The position numbers were made by a program, and so were the translations under genes. DNA of 60,485 bases, from the NCBI GenBank assembly GCA_016870515.1, contig VGBL01000009.1, forward strand, positions 1 to 60,485, given 5' to 3'. A model generated the notes under the pieces. The model had not been told where the DNA came from and ran no database searches. It was given only the letters and a program-made list of their open reading frames with translations. This DNA is from Actinomycetota bacterium (GTDB lineage: Bacteria > Actinomycetota > Actinomycetes > S36-B12). Shown here in pieces: positions 1 through 7,891 of the stretch. Each line of letters opens with the position of its first letter. The first letter of the stretch is position 1.

Positions 1-611
1 ACCCAGTCATCGTATGCCGAGGATTCGCTGCCGATCGTGGTCTCGTCGCCGTGGCCCGTGAGTACGCGCGTATCTGCCGGGAGGGTCAGCAGGCGCTCTC
101 GGATGGAGTCGAGGATGGTGGGGAAGTCGCTGTAGGAGCGTCCGGTGGCCCCGGGACCGCCGTGGAAGAGCGTGTCACCGCTCAGGAGTACCCCAGGGTC
201 GGGCACGTAGATGCACACGCCACCCGGGGAGTGCCCCGGCGTGTGGATGATCTGAGCCTGGGTCCCGGCGATCGTGATGACGTCTCCGTCCGCGAGCGGG
301 GTGAAGGCGATTCCGGCATTGACGACCTCCCACAGCATGGTGTCTGCCGGGTGGAGGTAGACGGGGGCCTGTGTCTCGGACAGAAGATCCTGCACGGCAT
401 TCACATGATCGTTGTGCGAGTGGGTGCACACGATGCCGACCACACGACGGCCTGCCACCGCTTCGAGGATGGTGGCGGCATCATGCGCGGCGTCGACGAC
501 GAGGACTTCCTCATCGTCGCCCACGAGCCAGACGTTGTTGTCGACCTCGAAGTCCTGACCGTCGAGGCTGAAGATTCCGCTGGTGACGACACGGTCGACC
601 CGCACGCTCAC
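1..611 (-). CDS. MBL-fold metallo-hydrolase, C-terminus cut by window edge
   Basis: Metallo-beta-lactamase-fold hydrolase of the glyoxalase II type. Residues 63-70 read THSHNDHV, the metal-binding HxHxDH motif, followed by further fold elements ([15 protein letters not shown]). I chose the GTG start at 611 because it overlaps the mscR stop codon as GTGA, which implies translational coupling. An MBL hydrolase follows mscR in mycobacteria (Rv2259-Rv2260, from memory), so a role in hydrolysing S-formylmycothiol or a related thioester in formaldehyde detoxification is a reasonable inference. About 203 residues are visible; the end lies outside the window. Confidence 0.85.
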   Translation of the reverse strand, partial: MSVRVDRVVTSGIFSLDGQDFEVDNNVWLVGDDEEVLVVDAAHDAATILEAVAGRRVVGIVCTHSHNDHVNAVQDLLSETQAPVYLHPADTMLWEVVNAGIAFTPLADGDVITIAGTQAQIIHTPGHSPGGVCIYVPDPGVLLSGDTLFHGGPGATGRSYSDFPTILDSIRERLLTLPADTRVLTGHGDETTIGSESSAYDDW

Positions 612-1699
612 GAGTCGAACACCACGACGCTGCGCAGCACGTCTCCTTGGTGCATCTTGTCGAAGGCGGCCTCGACGTCGTCTATGCCGATCTTCGCCGA
701 GACGAAGTCGCCGAGGGGGAGTCGTCCCTGGAGGTAGAGGTCGATGAGCATCGGGAAGTCGCGTGAGGGCAGGCAGTCGCCGTACCAGCTCGACTTCAGT
801 GCCCCACCACGGCCGAAGTACTCGATGAGCGGCAGGTCCAGGCGCATGTCGGGCTCAGGGACGCCCACCAGGACGACGGTGCCGGCAAGGTCGCGGGCGA
901 AGAACGCCTGCTCGTAGGCGTCGGGTCGCCCGATGGCCTCGATGACGACGTCGGCGCCGAATCCGTCGGTGGCCTCGCGGATGGCTCCGACGGCGTCGGT
1001 GGTGCGGGAGTTGACGGTGTGGGTGGCGCCGAACTTCTTGGCGAGCTGTAGTTTCCGGTCGTCGATGTCGACTGCGATGATCGTCCGTGCGCCCGCAAGC
1101 CGTGCGCCGGCGATGGCAGCATCACCCACGCCACCGCAGCCGATCACAGCGACCGAGTCCCCCCGAGTCACGTTTCCCGTATTGATCGCCGCACCGAGGC
1201 CGGCCATGACGCCGCAGCCGAGGAGGCCTGCGACCTCCGGCGGTGCCGCGGGATCGACCTTGGTGCATTGTCCTGCGGCGACGAGTGTCATCTCGGCGAA
1301 GGCTCCGATGCCCAGTGCGGGGGAGAGTTCGGTGCCATCGAGCAGGGTCATCTTCTGCGTGGCGTTGTGGGTGTTGAAGCAGTACCAGGGGCGGCCACGC
1401 AGGCAGGCGCGGCACTGTCCGCAGACCGCGCGCCAGTTGAGGATGGCGTAGTCGCCGGGAGCCACGTCGGTGACATCCGGTCCGACCGACTCGACGATGC
1501 CGGCCGCCTCGTGCCCGAGAAGGAAGGGGAAGTTGTCGTTGATCGCACCCTGCCGGTAGTGCAGGTCGGTGTGGCACACGCCGCAGGCGAGTAGCTTCAC
1601 GCGAGCTTCCCCGGGACCGGGGTCGGGGACGATGATCGTCTCGAGGGTCACGGGGGAGTCCTTCTCCCGTGCGATGACGCCCTGGACCTGCACGGCCAT
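608..1699 (-). CDS. mscR: S-(hydroxymethyl)mycothiol dehydrogenase
   Basis: Zinc-dependent class III-type alcohol dehydrogenase (363 aa) that oxidises the formaldehyde-mycothiol adduct with NAD in the cytoplasm. Catalytic-zinc residues are C42 and H62 (GHE motif). The structural-zinc lobe has C92, C95, C98 and C106. The Rossmann motif GCGGVGDA lies near residue 200. The start is the ATG at 1699, preceded by AGAAGGAG; a longer open frame upstream has no homologous-looking sequence. Mycothiol is the actinobacterial thiol, consistent with the rest of the window. It is cotranscribed with the overlapping MBL hydrolase. A plain long-chain alcohol dehydrogenase is the alternative, but the linked hydrolase favours MscR. 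Confidence 0.9.
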   Translation of the reverse strand: MAVQVQGVIAREKDSPVTLETIIVPDPGPGEARVKLLACGVCHTDLHYRQGAINDNFPFLLGHEAAGIVESVGPDVTDVAPGDYAILNWRAVCGQCRACLRGRPWYCFNTHNATQKMTLLDGTELSPALGIGAFAEMTLVAAGQCTKVDPAAPPEVAGLLGCGVMAGLGAAINTGNVTRGDSVAVIGCGGVGDAAIAGARLAGARTIIAVDIDDRKLQLAKKFGATHTVNSRTTDAVGAIREATDGFGADVVIEAIGRPDAYEQAFFARDLAGTVVLVGVPEPDMRLDLPLIEYFGRGGALKSSWYGDCLPSRDFPMLIDLYLQGRLPLGDFVSAKIGIDDVEAAFDKMHQGDVLRSVVVFDS

Positions 1700-1881
1700 G
1701 TCTGACTCCTTCTGCCACGGGTGTGCGGACTTGCGAAGGCTAGCGCTCCGGCGGATTCCCAAAGGTGGAGTCCCCGGGGGGAGCTCATCGCCTTCGACAT
1801 GAATGATGACAGGTCCGAGGAGACCAGGATGCGACGCAAGTGGCGGGGCGCCGCTGCGCCCCTCCCTCGCCGACATGGCCG

Positions 1882-2188
1882 TCAGGCAGCCGAGTCGCCC
1901 CAGGGTGTGATCTTCTCCAACTGCGGTTTCAGCTCGCGCATGGCAGCCTAGATGTTCCGCCTGTGCTCGCAGCCACTAACCGGCCGTAAGTCCGAAGAAT
2001 CGGCACAGACGCAGATCGGCATCCGCCGTGACCGATCGCTTCCCACTGACGATGTCGCCGATGCGCGCAGCAGGCACACCGATTTCCTTGGCTAACCGGT
2101 ACCGGGACAGACCCAAGGGGGCCATGAACTCCTCCCACAGCAACTCCCCCGGGGTCACCGGATTCACCAGCACAGTTCGCTTCGCCAT
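1882..2188 (-). pseudogene. higA: HigA-type antitoxin, truncated by a nonsense codon and frameshift
   Basis: XRE-family HigA antitoxin. An intact 70-aa product (2188 to 1976) carries the whole helix-turn-helix (LSRYRLAKEIGVPAARI, then SGKRSVTADADLRL) and ends at a TAG where the family continues with Q/S-E-F-W-L-like residues. Beyond the TAG the same frame reads WLRAQAEH. In another frame the family C-terminus continues as [16 protein letters not shown] up to a TGA at 1882-1884. So at least one nonsense change and one frameshift separate it from a full-length antitoxin. SD GGGGAGG lies 17 nt after the higB stop. The remaining DNA-binding part could still be made. Confidence 0.75.
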
Positions 2189-2205
2189 CTCCCGCACCTC
2201 CCCTT

Positions 2206-2484
2206 CTAGTGGTAGGCCACCATCTCGAGGTCCGCCGGCCCGGCCTGCGTCCACCTGAAACAGACCCGCCACTGATCATTGATCCGGATGCTGAACTGAC
2301 CCTTGCGGCTTCCCCTGAGCGCCTCCAGCCGATTGCCCGGAGGAACCTTCAGGTCATCCAGCCGGCCGGCGATCTCCAACTGCCTTAACTTGCGACGAGC
2401 GACCGCCTCGATCCCGACGAAACCACGGACGCGCTGACCGGAGGCCAGGTGCTCGGTTGCACGATCGGCAAACGAGACGATCGT
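2206..2484 (-). CDS. higB: HigB/RelE-type toxin lacking a canonical start codon
   Basis: RelE-superfamily mRNA interferase of the HigB type. The body is complete: IVSFADRATEHL at the N-terminus, ARRKLRQLEIAGRLDDL in the middle, and the diagnostic C-terminal stretch PPGNRLEALRG, IRINDQWRVCFRW, then a TAG at 2208-2206. Where the family has M before IVSFAD this copy has ACG (2484-2482), and no ATG, GTG or TTG occurs in frame just upstream. The toxin is therefore probably silent or weakly expressed from ACG or another non-standard start. It precedes higA in the usual toxin-first order. An open frame continues upstream toward the tRNA without toxin-like sequence. Confidence 0.7.
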   Translation of the reverse strand, partial: TIVSFADRATEHLASGQRVRGFVGIEAVARRKLRQLEIAGRLDDLKVPPGNRLEALRGSRKGQFSIRINDQWRVCFRWTQAGPADLEMVAYH

Positions 2485-2545
2485 CTGGAAATGGCAACGC
2501 TTCGCGTTACTAGTCGCAAGAGCCGCAGGCTCTCCCGCATGACGA

Positions 2546-2571
2546 AGGGCCCCTGATCTCTCAGGGACCCT
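2546..2571 (-). terminator. Hairpin between initiator tRNA and higB
   Basis: Stem CCCTGA/TCAGGG with a TCTC loop at 2551-2566, extended by AGGG/CCCT at 2546-2549 and 2568-2571 across single-base bulges. It lies 40 nt downstream of the tRNA on the minus strand, where a terminator is expected. The T-run is poor, as is common in high-GC actinobacteria. Confidence 0.5.
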
Positions 2572-2611
2572 CGGTCGTACGAACGTTCATTTGGCCAAAC
2601 GTTCAATCACG

Positions 2612-2685
2612 TAGCGGGGGCAGGATTTGAACCTGCGACCTCTGGGTTATGAGCCCAGCGAGCTACCGAGCTGCTCCACCCCGCG
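2612..2685 (-). tRNA. Initiator tRNA-fMet (CAT)
   Basis: 74-nt cloverleaf. The acceptor 5' strand CGCGGGG pairs with CCCCGC at the 3' end, leaving the C1.U72 mismatch seen in actinobacterial initiator tRNAs. The anticodon stem has the three G-C pairs (GGG CTCATAA CCC) that mark an initiator, with anticodon CAT. The T-arm is GCAGG TTCAAAT CCTGC. CCA is not encoded; the genome continues CGT after the discriminator A. Confidence 0.95.
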
Positions 2686-2761
2686 CTGACCTTGCGGCTT
2701 CGGCAAGGATACGACGGGCCCGTGCCCGGGGCCATGCCCGGGTCCCGGGTAGCCTGCGGCC

Positions 2762-3151
2762 ATGGCGCGGGAGGCGAGGATCACGGTCGCCGTGCGGTGG
2801 GCCGATCTGGACGCCCTGGGCCACGTCAACAACGCAACCTTCCTCACCTACCTGGAGGAGTGCCGCGATCAGTTCATGCGCGAGGCCCTCGGCGATGTCT
2901 TCCTCGACATGGTCATCGTGCGCGTGGAGATCGACTACCGGGCGGAGATCCCCGCAGGGATCCAGGCCGTCGACGTGTCCTGTGCCCTGGAGTCGCTAGG
3001 CACCTCCAGCCTGCGCACGCGCGAACGGATCATGCTGCCCGACGGCACCGTCGCTGCCGAATCCGTCACGGTTGCCGTCGTCCGCGATCGCGAGTCGAAG
3101 TCATCACGACCCTGGAGCGACGCCGAGCGCTCGTGCCTGTCGGATCCGTGA
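2762..3151 (+). CDS. Hotdog-fold acyl-CoA thioesterase (4HBT/FadM-like)
   Basis: 129-aa single hotdog-domain protein. RWADLDALGHVNNATFLTYL near the N-terminus is the 4-hydroxybenzoyl-CoA thioesterase signature, with the catalytic Asp in WADLDALGH. The long hotdog helix follows (LEECRDQFM). It probably hydrolyses an acyl-CoA in the cytoplasm; the substrate cannot be read from sequence. It begins 76 nt from the tRNA, which is on the opposite strand. An SDR relic follows 34 nt downstream on the same strand and may once have been cotranscribed. The C-terminal 20 residues are polar and not obviously part of the fold. Confidence 0.85.
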   Translation: MAREARITVAVRWADLDALGHVNNATFLTYLEECRDQFMREALGDVFLDMVIVRVEIDYRAEIPAGIQAVDVSCALESLGTSSLRTRERIMLPDGTVAAESVTVAVVRDRESKSSRPWSDAERSCLSDP

Positions 3152-3185
3152 ACGTCTGTTCATCGTCGAGGAAAGGACTCACGCA

Positions 3186-3300
3186 GTGATCGAGGCAGGT
3201 CAGCGTGTGCTTGTCACCGGTGGCGCATAGGGCATCGGTGGTGCCATCGCGGCTGCTCGCCCAAGGGCTGGGCGTGCGGGCACTGCGTGACGCCGGGGTC
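3186..3300 (+). pseudogene. Short-chain dehydrogenase/reductase relic
   Basis: A GTG at 3186 with upstream GAGGAAAGG opens a frame reading IEAGQRVLVTGGA, a stop TAG (3228-3230), then GIGGAIAA. That is the SDR nucleotide-binding N-terminus (TGGASGIG) with the Ser codon TCG changed to TAG. After AIAA the similarity moves to another frame (LAQGLGVRAL), implying a frameshift as well. Nothing SDR-like (no YxxxK) is recognisable before the next gene, so the remainder has been lost. The right boundary is approximate. Confidence 0.65.
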
Positions 3301-3376
3301 AGCGGCATGCCCTTGGCGTCGACGGTCTTGGCGGCATGGGTCTTGCCAGTGTCCTATGAGGAGGAAAAAGCGGAAA

Positions 3377-3877
3377 TCAGATGAAGAGGTTGATGTCGGA
3401 CTTCGCCATCTTCTGAAGGGCGGTCGCCGCACCCACGGGCTCGCCGAGGCCGTCGACCATCTGCTCGGGCTTGATGCCAAGGAGGTCCATGGTCATCTGG
3501 CAGGGCCAGAGGTTGACGCTCATCTCCTTGCAGATCTCGAAGAGGTCTTCGGGTGGGAGGAGCTTGTTTTTGCCGGCGACCCTGCGCATCATCCACGCAC
3601 CGGACCCGCCCATGTTGAGCTTAGAGAGCTTGGCCTTCTTGAAGCCGGGCGCGTTCATACCCGCCAGGGCCTTGGTCATGGCGTCGTAGCCGGTGATGCG
3701 CACGTCTTCCTTAACCAGAGGGAAGAGTCCCCAGAAGGTGAAGAAGACGGTGACGTCCATGCCCGATGCTGCGCCCGTCGACGCCAGGATGAAGGTCGGC
3801 CAGAGCCTGTCGAGGTCACCGCTCCAGGCGATGATCGTCATGGACTCGGGGGTGTCAAGCGAGTCGTCCGTGCTCAT
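3377..3877 (-). CDS. DsrE/DsrF-like (DsrE2-type) sulfur-carrier family protein
   Basis: 166-aa cytoplasmic protein of the DsrE/DsrF/DsrH-like superfamily. Characteristic stretches are SMTIIAWSGDLDRLWPTFILA, FTFWGL, MGGSGAWMM and the Cys loop LWPCQMTMDLLGI, corresponding to the conserved persulfide-carrying Cys of DsrE2-type proteins. Members shuttle sulfane sulfur between rhodanese, TusA and oxidising enzymes. No TusA, rhodanese or hdr genes are adjacent; an MBL persulfide-dioxygenase-like relic occurs 7 kb away. The gene stands alone, divergent from a secreted orphan. The family is clear; the partner is unknown. Confidence 0.8.
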   Translation of the reverse strand: MSTDDSLDTPESMTIIAWSGDLDRLWPTFILASTGAASGMDVTVFFTFWGLFPLVKEDVRITGYDAMTKALAGMNAPGFKKAKLSKLNMGGSGAWMMRRVAGKNKLLPPEDLFEICKEMSVNLWPCQMTMDLLGIKPEQMVDGLGEPVGAATALQKMAKSDINLFI

Positions 3878-4040
3878 GGGTACTCCTCAGGTGATGTGGT
3901 GCGTGAGACGCTACGGTCCCCGGGCAACCTAGGCAACAACAGACACAGGCGGTCCAAATGGCCCCCTGATGGGCGTGTTACGCGCCCGCTTGCGACTGTG
4001 GGAGGATGCTAACGATTCCCTGGATGCAGAAGGAGCTTGA

Positions 4041-4949
4041 ATGAAGAAATCGCTAACCCTCGCGTCGGCGGCCGCCGTCGCCGGCCTCACCCTCGCCCTA
4101 GTGCCGGCGCTGCCGGCAGCCGCGGCAGATCCTGTGCCGTGCCAGCAGATGGGCGGCAACATCATGGTCCTCAATGTCTCCACGCCCACCTGCACGCTGC
4201 TCTACACAGCTGGCGCAGCGTCGATTCTGCTGCCCGACGACGCCCCTAAGGTGGTCTACGGCGTCGTCAACATGGTGAGCCCCGGAGTTGCTCCCAAGAC
4301 CCTGACCACTCAGAACGGCAAGGTCTACGACCTCAACCCCACCGAGGGCAAGCGCTGGCTCTCCGTCGGCCCGATCAAGGCGTCGCAGATGATCGTGACG
4401 GCCGTGATCGTCAACAACAAGATCGGCAAGACCTATCCCTACCTGTTCATCACGGACGACGCGATCACCGACCGCTTCGCAGGCGAGACCTTCATTGGCA
4501 AGACCAACAATGACAAGGGTTCGAAGAAGAAGATCAGCATCTGGACCCGCATCGACTGGGCCGGCGGCTTGTCGGACAACGGCGGCCTGCGTGGTGTCAT
4601 CTCCAACTACAAGCAGAACGTCCTGGAGCAGGGTGAGTGCAAGCCCGCGATGGTCAAGCAGCACATCGACATGGTCAAACAGCGCTTCGGCCAGAAGGGC
4701 AAGCTCGAGATGAACTGGAAGCCGGGCATCTACCAGGGCCAGGACTCCCTGCTGACCATCAGCACCGAGACGCCTTCGGTCTTCGAGCGGCCCGCTCCCA
4801 CCGCCCTGCTGCTCACGCAGAAGGTGTGGAAGCCGATCAGCAAGGGCAAGATGAACTTCACGCTGGCGGGCTCGGATACCGGCCTCGCGAAGATCCTCAT
4901 CAACACGATCCGCAAGGACAGTGCGGCGAAGAAGTGCTCGCTCTCATAG
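4041..4949 (+). CDS. Secreted protein of unknown function
   Basis: 302 aa with a clear Sec signal peptide: two Lys, a hydrophobic core, and an Ala-rich end with cleavage expected after about residue 29 (AAA-DPV). The mature part is basic, with three to four Cys that may form disulfides, and is otherwise beta-rich in appearance (VVYGVVNMV, MIVTAVIVNN, YPYLFITDD). SD AGAAGGAG precedes the ATG. I recognise no domain. It is divergent from the DsrE-like gene and is followed by a strong hairpin, so it appears monocistronic. Codon use resembles the neighbours, so recent transfer is not suggested. Confidence 0.8.
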   Translation: MKKSLTLASAAAVAGLTLALVPALPAAAADPVPCQQMGGNIMVLNVSTPTCTLLYTAGAASILLPDDAPKVVYGVVNMVSPGVAPKTLTTQNGKVYDLNPTEGKRWLSVGPIKASQMIVTAVIVNNKIGKTYPYLFITDDAITDRFAGETFIGKTNNDKGSKKKISIWTRIDWAGGLSDNGGLRGVISNYKQNVLEQGECKPAMVKQHIDMVKQRFGQKGKLEMNWKPGIYQGQDSLLTISTETPSVFERPAPTALLLTQKVWKPISKGKMNFTLAGSDTGLAKILINTIRKDSAAKKCSLS

Positions 4950-4995
4950 CGGCGTACTGACGAAAGGCGCCTGCTGCGCATTGCGCAACCGCGTG

Positions 4996-5041
4996 ACGGC
5001 CCCTTGGCGAACGGCGAAGTCGCCGATCGTCAGGGGGCTGT
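4996..5041. terminator. Long inverted repeat, probable bidirectional terminator
   Basis: An almost unbroken inverted repeat: ACGGCCCCTTGGCGAACGGC pairs with the sequence ending GGGGGCTGT at 5041, around an AAGT loop. It lies between the secreted-protein gene on the plus strand and the decayed locus on the minus strand. No strong T-run follows. Confidence 0.6.
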
Positions 5042-5059
5042 CGCCGTCCTTTCCTGCAG

Positions 5060-5220
5060 CTAGGCCGGCTCGCCCTTGCGTCGACGCACGCGAGTGAGCA
5101 GGTCGGTGAGTGCGTCGAGATCACGCCTTGCCTGGCCGAGGTCCTCAAAGACATCCCCATTAATCGCTCCCGTCACTCGTTGGGCCGTGCGGCGCCCAGC
5201 AGGCGTGATGCGGGCCAGCA
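5060..5220 (-). pseudogene. C-terminal fragment of a MarR-type regulator
   Basis: The frame ending at TAG 5060-5062 reads [19 protein letters not shown], then DVFEDLGQARRDLDALTDLL and VRRRKGEPA. This matches the end of the MarR winged helix: the wing strand, ITPAGR, and the C-terminal dimer helix. The upstream DNA-binding helices are absent. In their place the sequence joins in a different frame to an IcmF-like mutase fragment (DELTG). It is a remnant produced by deletion or rearrangement, not a working regulator. Confidence 0.6.
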
Positions 5221-5660
5221 CCGTGCGCTTGGCCGGTGAGCTCGTCGACGATGTAGCAGCCCTGAGGGGGAGTATCGGTGCTCGCCAGCCCCCACTCCCG
5301 GTTGACGATGAGCTGGATGGCCAGGGCACGGCGCACGGACTCGTCGGTCGGCGTGGAGACGGCCTCGTCGTAGGCGTTGGTGTGAAGGGAGTCGCAGTTG
5401 TCGTAGTCGGCGCAGCGCCTGCAGGGTCGTCCGAATGTCGTTGAACGACATCCCCTGCGCGTGAAGGGATCGGCCCGACGTCTGGATGTGGTACCTCAGG
5501 CGCTGCGCGCGATCACCGGCCCCGTAGCAGTCGCGGAGCGCGATCGCCCACAGACGTCGAGACACCCGGCCAAGCACCGCGTATTCGGCATCCATGCCGT
5601 TGGACAAGAAAAACGAGAAGTGGGATGCGAAGTCGTCGACCTCCATCCCATTAGCAAGGT
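5221..5660 (-). pseudogene. Internal fragment of an IcmF/methylmalonyl-CoA mutase-type acyl-CoA mutase
   Basis: Reading from 5660 downward: [56 protein letters not shown] and IRTTLQAL. After a frameshift it continues as [35 protein letters not shown]. These are consecutive conserved blocks of the large acyl-CoA mutase domain (the radical-enzyme barrel) in the form seen in fused isobutyryl-CoA mutase IcmF. The B12 domain, GTPase domain and both ends are missing. The left end fuses to a MarR remnant; the right end begins at the stop codon of the downstream-oriented thiQ gene. Confidence 0.75.
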
Positions 5661-6308
5661 CTAGGCGGCGCCCGTCAGGTCGGCAAGGGTGAGCACCCGA
5701 TCGGCCACCAGATCAGCCTCCACCCGGTCATGGGTGACGTGGACGGCGGGAATCCCCTGGGCGTGGAGGAGGTTGCGCACGTCGACGCCCAGTCGGTCGC
5801 GCAGGTCGCGGTCGAGAGCGCCGAAGGGCTCGTCGAGGAGCAGCAGTCGGGGACGCGGGGCGAGGGCTCGAGCGAGGGCGACTCGCTGAGCTTCTCCGCC
5901 GGACAAAGTGGCGACGTCACGCTGTCCGAAGCCGGGCAGCCCCACAAGCTCGAGGAGTTGCGCGACGCGGGCGCTGCGCTGCCCCGGGGATTGGTCTCGC
6001 AGGCCGAAGGACACGTTGCCCTCGACGTCTCGATGCGGGAAGAGCAGCGGATCTTGGAAGACTAGGCCGATGCGCCGCAGGTGAGCCGGGGTGCGGGTGA
6101 TGTCAACGCCATCCCAGCTGATCGTGCCGGACTCGGGTGCCTGCACGCCCGCGATGCAGCGCAGGAGCGAACTCTTACCCGACCCGCTGGGCCCGAGTAG
6201 TGCAACGATCTCGCCGGGGGAGACGCTCAGGTGCACATGGTCGAGCAGTGTGGCGCCGTCGTAGTCGATGCGCAGGTCGGTGACGCGCGGCCCTTCTTCG
6301 GGAATCAC
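5661..6308 (-). CDS. thiQ: Thiamine ABC transporter ATP-binding protein
   Basis: 215-aa ABC ATPase. Walker A is GPSGSGKSS, the signature is LSGGEAQR, and Walker B is [13 protein letters not shown] with the H-loop in HVTHDR. The short length, without a C-terminal regulatory domain, fits ThiQ. The GTG start at 6308 overlaps the permease stop as GTGA. It is the third gene of the riboswitch-controlled thiB-thiP-thiQ operon and energises uptake of thiamine or its phosphates at the inner face of the membrane. Its stop codon lies at the edge of a mutase relic, a likely rearrangement point. Confidence 0.9.
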   Translation of the reverse strand: MIPEEGPRVTDLRIDYDGATLLDHVHLSVSPGEIVALLGPSGSGKSSLLRCIAGVQAPESGTISWDGVDITRTPAHLRRIGLVFQDPLLFPHRDVEGNVSFGLRDQSPGQRSARVAQLLELVGLPGFGQRDVATLSGGEAQRVALARALAPRPRLLLLDEPFGALDRDLRDRLGVDVRNLLHAQGIPAVHVTHDRVEADLVADRVLTLADLTGAA

Positions 6309-7891
6309 CAGCCACCCCCTCGCCGCGGGCGCAGGCGCTCACCGGCGACGACGACGATGAGCGTCATGGCCACGAGGATGACGGATAGGGCCGCCGCCTG
6401 TCCGATATTGGCCTCGCCGGGGCGCCCGAGCAGTCGCACCACCTGCACGGGAATCGTCGGGGTGTCCAGGCGCACCAAGAAGGCGGTGGCGCCGAACTCG
6501 CCGAGTGACACCGCGCAGGCGAGCGCGGCGGCAAGCCCGATCGCCTTGGCGGTGGCGGCGCCCTCGGTTGCCATCCAGGCGCGCACGGGGGAGGCACCCA
6601 GCGTCGCTGCGACATCGCGCATGCGCGGGTCGAACGAGCGCAGGATCGGCAGCACCACGCGCACGACGATGGGCAGGGCCACGAGCGCCTGTCCGAGCGG
6701 GACGAGGAGCCACCAGCCCCGGAGGTCGACAGGGCCACGCAGCGAGCCCAGGAGCAGACCCAGGCCGACCGTGACAGCGGAAACGCCGAGGGGGAGGGTG
6801 ACGAGCGCATCGACCCAGACTCCCCGGCGTCGCGATGCCTGGATCCCGATGCAGGCGAGCAGACCGAGGCCAACGGCGACGAGTGTCGCGACGGCGGCGT
6901 ATCGCAGGGACAGTTCGATCGATTGCAGCAGCGGAACGGATCGCGACGTGTCATCAGCCGGCTGCGCGACCAGCGAGTACCACTGCAGACCCCAGCTATC
7001 GCCTACGCGAAGCGAGCGGGAGACGAGCGAGGCGAGGGGAACGACGACGAGGACGGCGAGGACGTAGGTGAAGGCCGTGCACGCGATGGCCACGGCGCCA
7101 CGCACGGGTTGGCGTGACTCCCCGTGCTGCAGGCGCTGGCTCACGGCAAGGCCTTCCTGCTGGCGGCTGGAGATCGCGACGGCAACGACGACCACGAGGA
7201 GTTGCAGTAGGGCCAGCGTCGCAGCGCCGGAGAGGTCGAGCCGCTGGATGGCACGCTGGTAGATCTCGACCTCAATCGTGGGAAGCGCAGGGTCGCCGAG
7301 CACGAGGATCACGCCGAACGACGTGAAGCAGAAGAGGAAGGCCAGGAGGGTGGCGGCCAGGACGGCGGGCCGGATGAGCGGCAGCGTGACGCGCCGGAAT
7401 GTGGCAACCGGCGAGAGGCCGAGGGAGGCGCCGACCTGGTCGTAGCGCGGATCGACCTTCTCCCACAGGCTCGCCACCACGCGCACGACCAGGCCCACGT
7501 TGAAGAACACGTGGGCGACGACAATCGCGGCCGTCGTGCCCGGGAAGGGCAGGAGTTCGCGAAAGGCCAGTCCCACGATGACCGTCGGCAGGATGAAGGG
7601 CACGGTGATCACCGCCAGGATCGTGCGACGCAGCGGGATCGCGAGCCTGGCCACGGCGTAGGCGACGGGCAGTGCAAGGGCGAGTGACAGGGCGGTGCTG
7701 AGGAGCGCCTGCGCCGTTGTGTAGGCCACTATGCGCCACGTCGATGCCGCTGCGAGGACCTCGAGCGAGCCCGGCCCGATGCCCGATACGAGCACCATGG
7801 CGACCGGCCAGGCGACGAGAGCCACGACGAACGTCCCCGGTGCGATCGCGGCCCAGCGCAGGTGCGTCAACGAAGGACGATCTCGTTCCAC
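6305..7891 (-). CDS. thiP: Thiamine ABC transporter permease, two fused domains
   Basis: 528-aa integral membrane protein with about 12 hydrophobic segments arranged as two MetI-type permease domains (roughly residues 55-260 and 320-515). Each carries an EAA-type loop (for example GASLGLSPVATFRRVTLP and AATLGASPVRAW). The fused arrangement is that of ThiP. The ATG at 7891 overlaps thiB by 25 nt; a TTG at 7870 that overlaps the thiB stop by 4 nt is an alternative start. It passes substrate from ThiB across the membrane using ThiQ. Confidence 0.9.
   Translation of the reverse strand: MERDRPSLTHLRWAAIAPGTFVVALVAWPVAMVLVSGIGPGSLEVLAAASTWRIVAYTTAQALLSTALSLALALPVAYAVARLAIPLRRTILAVITVPFILPTVIVGLAFRELLPFPGTTAAIVVAHVFFNVGLVVRVVASLWEKVDPRYDQVGASLGLSPVATFRRVTLPLIRPAVLAATLLAFLFCFTSFGVILVLGDPALPTIEVEIYQRAIQRLDLSGAATLALLQLLVVVVAVAISSRQQEGLAVSQRLQHGESRQPVRGAVAIACTAFTYVLAVLVVVPLASLVSRSLRVGDSWGLQWYSLVAQPADDTSRSVPLLQSIELSLRYAAVATLVAVGLGLLACIGIQASRRRGVWVDALVTLPLGVSAVTVGLGLLLGSLRGPVDLRGWWLLVPLGQALVALPIVVRVVLPILRSFDPRMRDVAATLGASPVRAWMATEGAATAKAIGLAAALACAVSLGEFGATAFLVRLDTPTIPVQVVRLLGRPGEANIGQAAALSVILVAMTLIVVVAGERLRPRRGGGW

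Noticed and set aside
1700-1881. Spacer upstream of mscR considered for a regulatory RNA or gene
   Set aside because: No ORF with homology, hairpin with T-run or conserved motif was seen; it is a plain promoter-bearing spacer ending at the antitoxin relic.
2583-2606. Direct repeat ACGTTCA flanking TTGGCCAA near the tRNA 3' end, considered as an attachment site
   Set aside because: Only seven bases repeat, no integrase is nearby, and no copy of the tRNA 3' end was seen in the neighbourhood.
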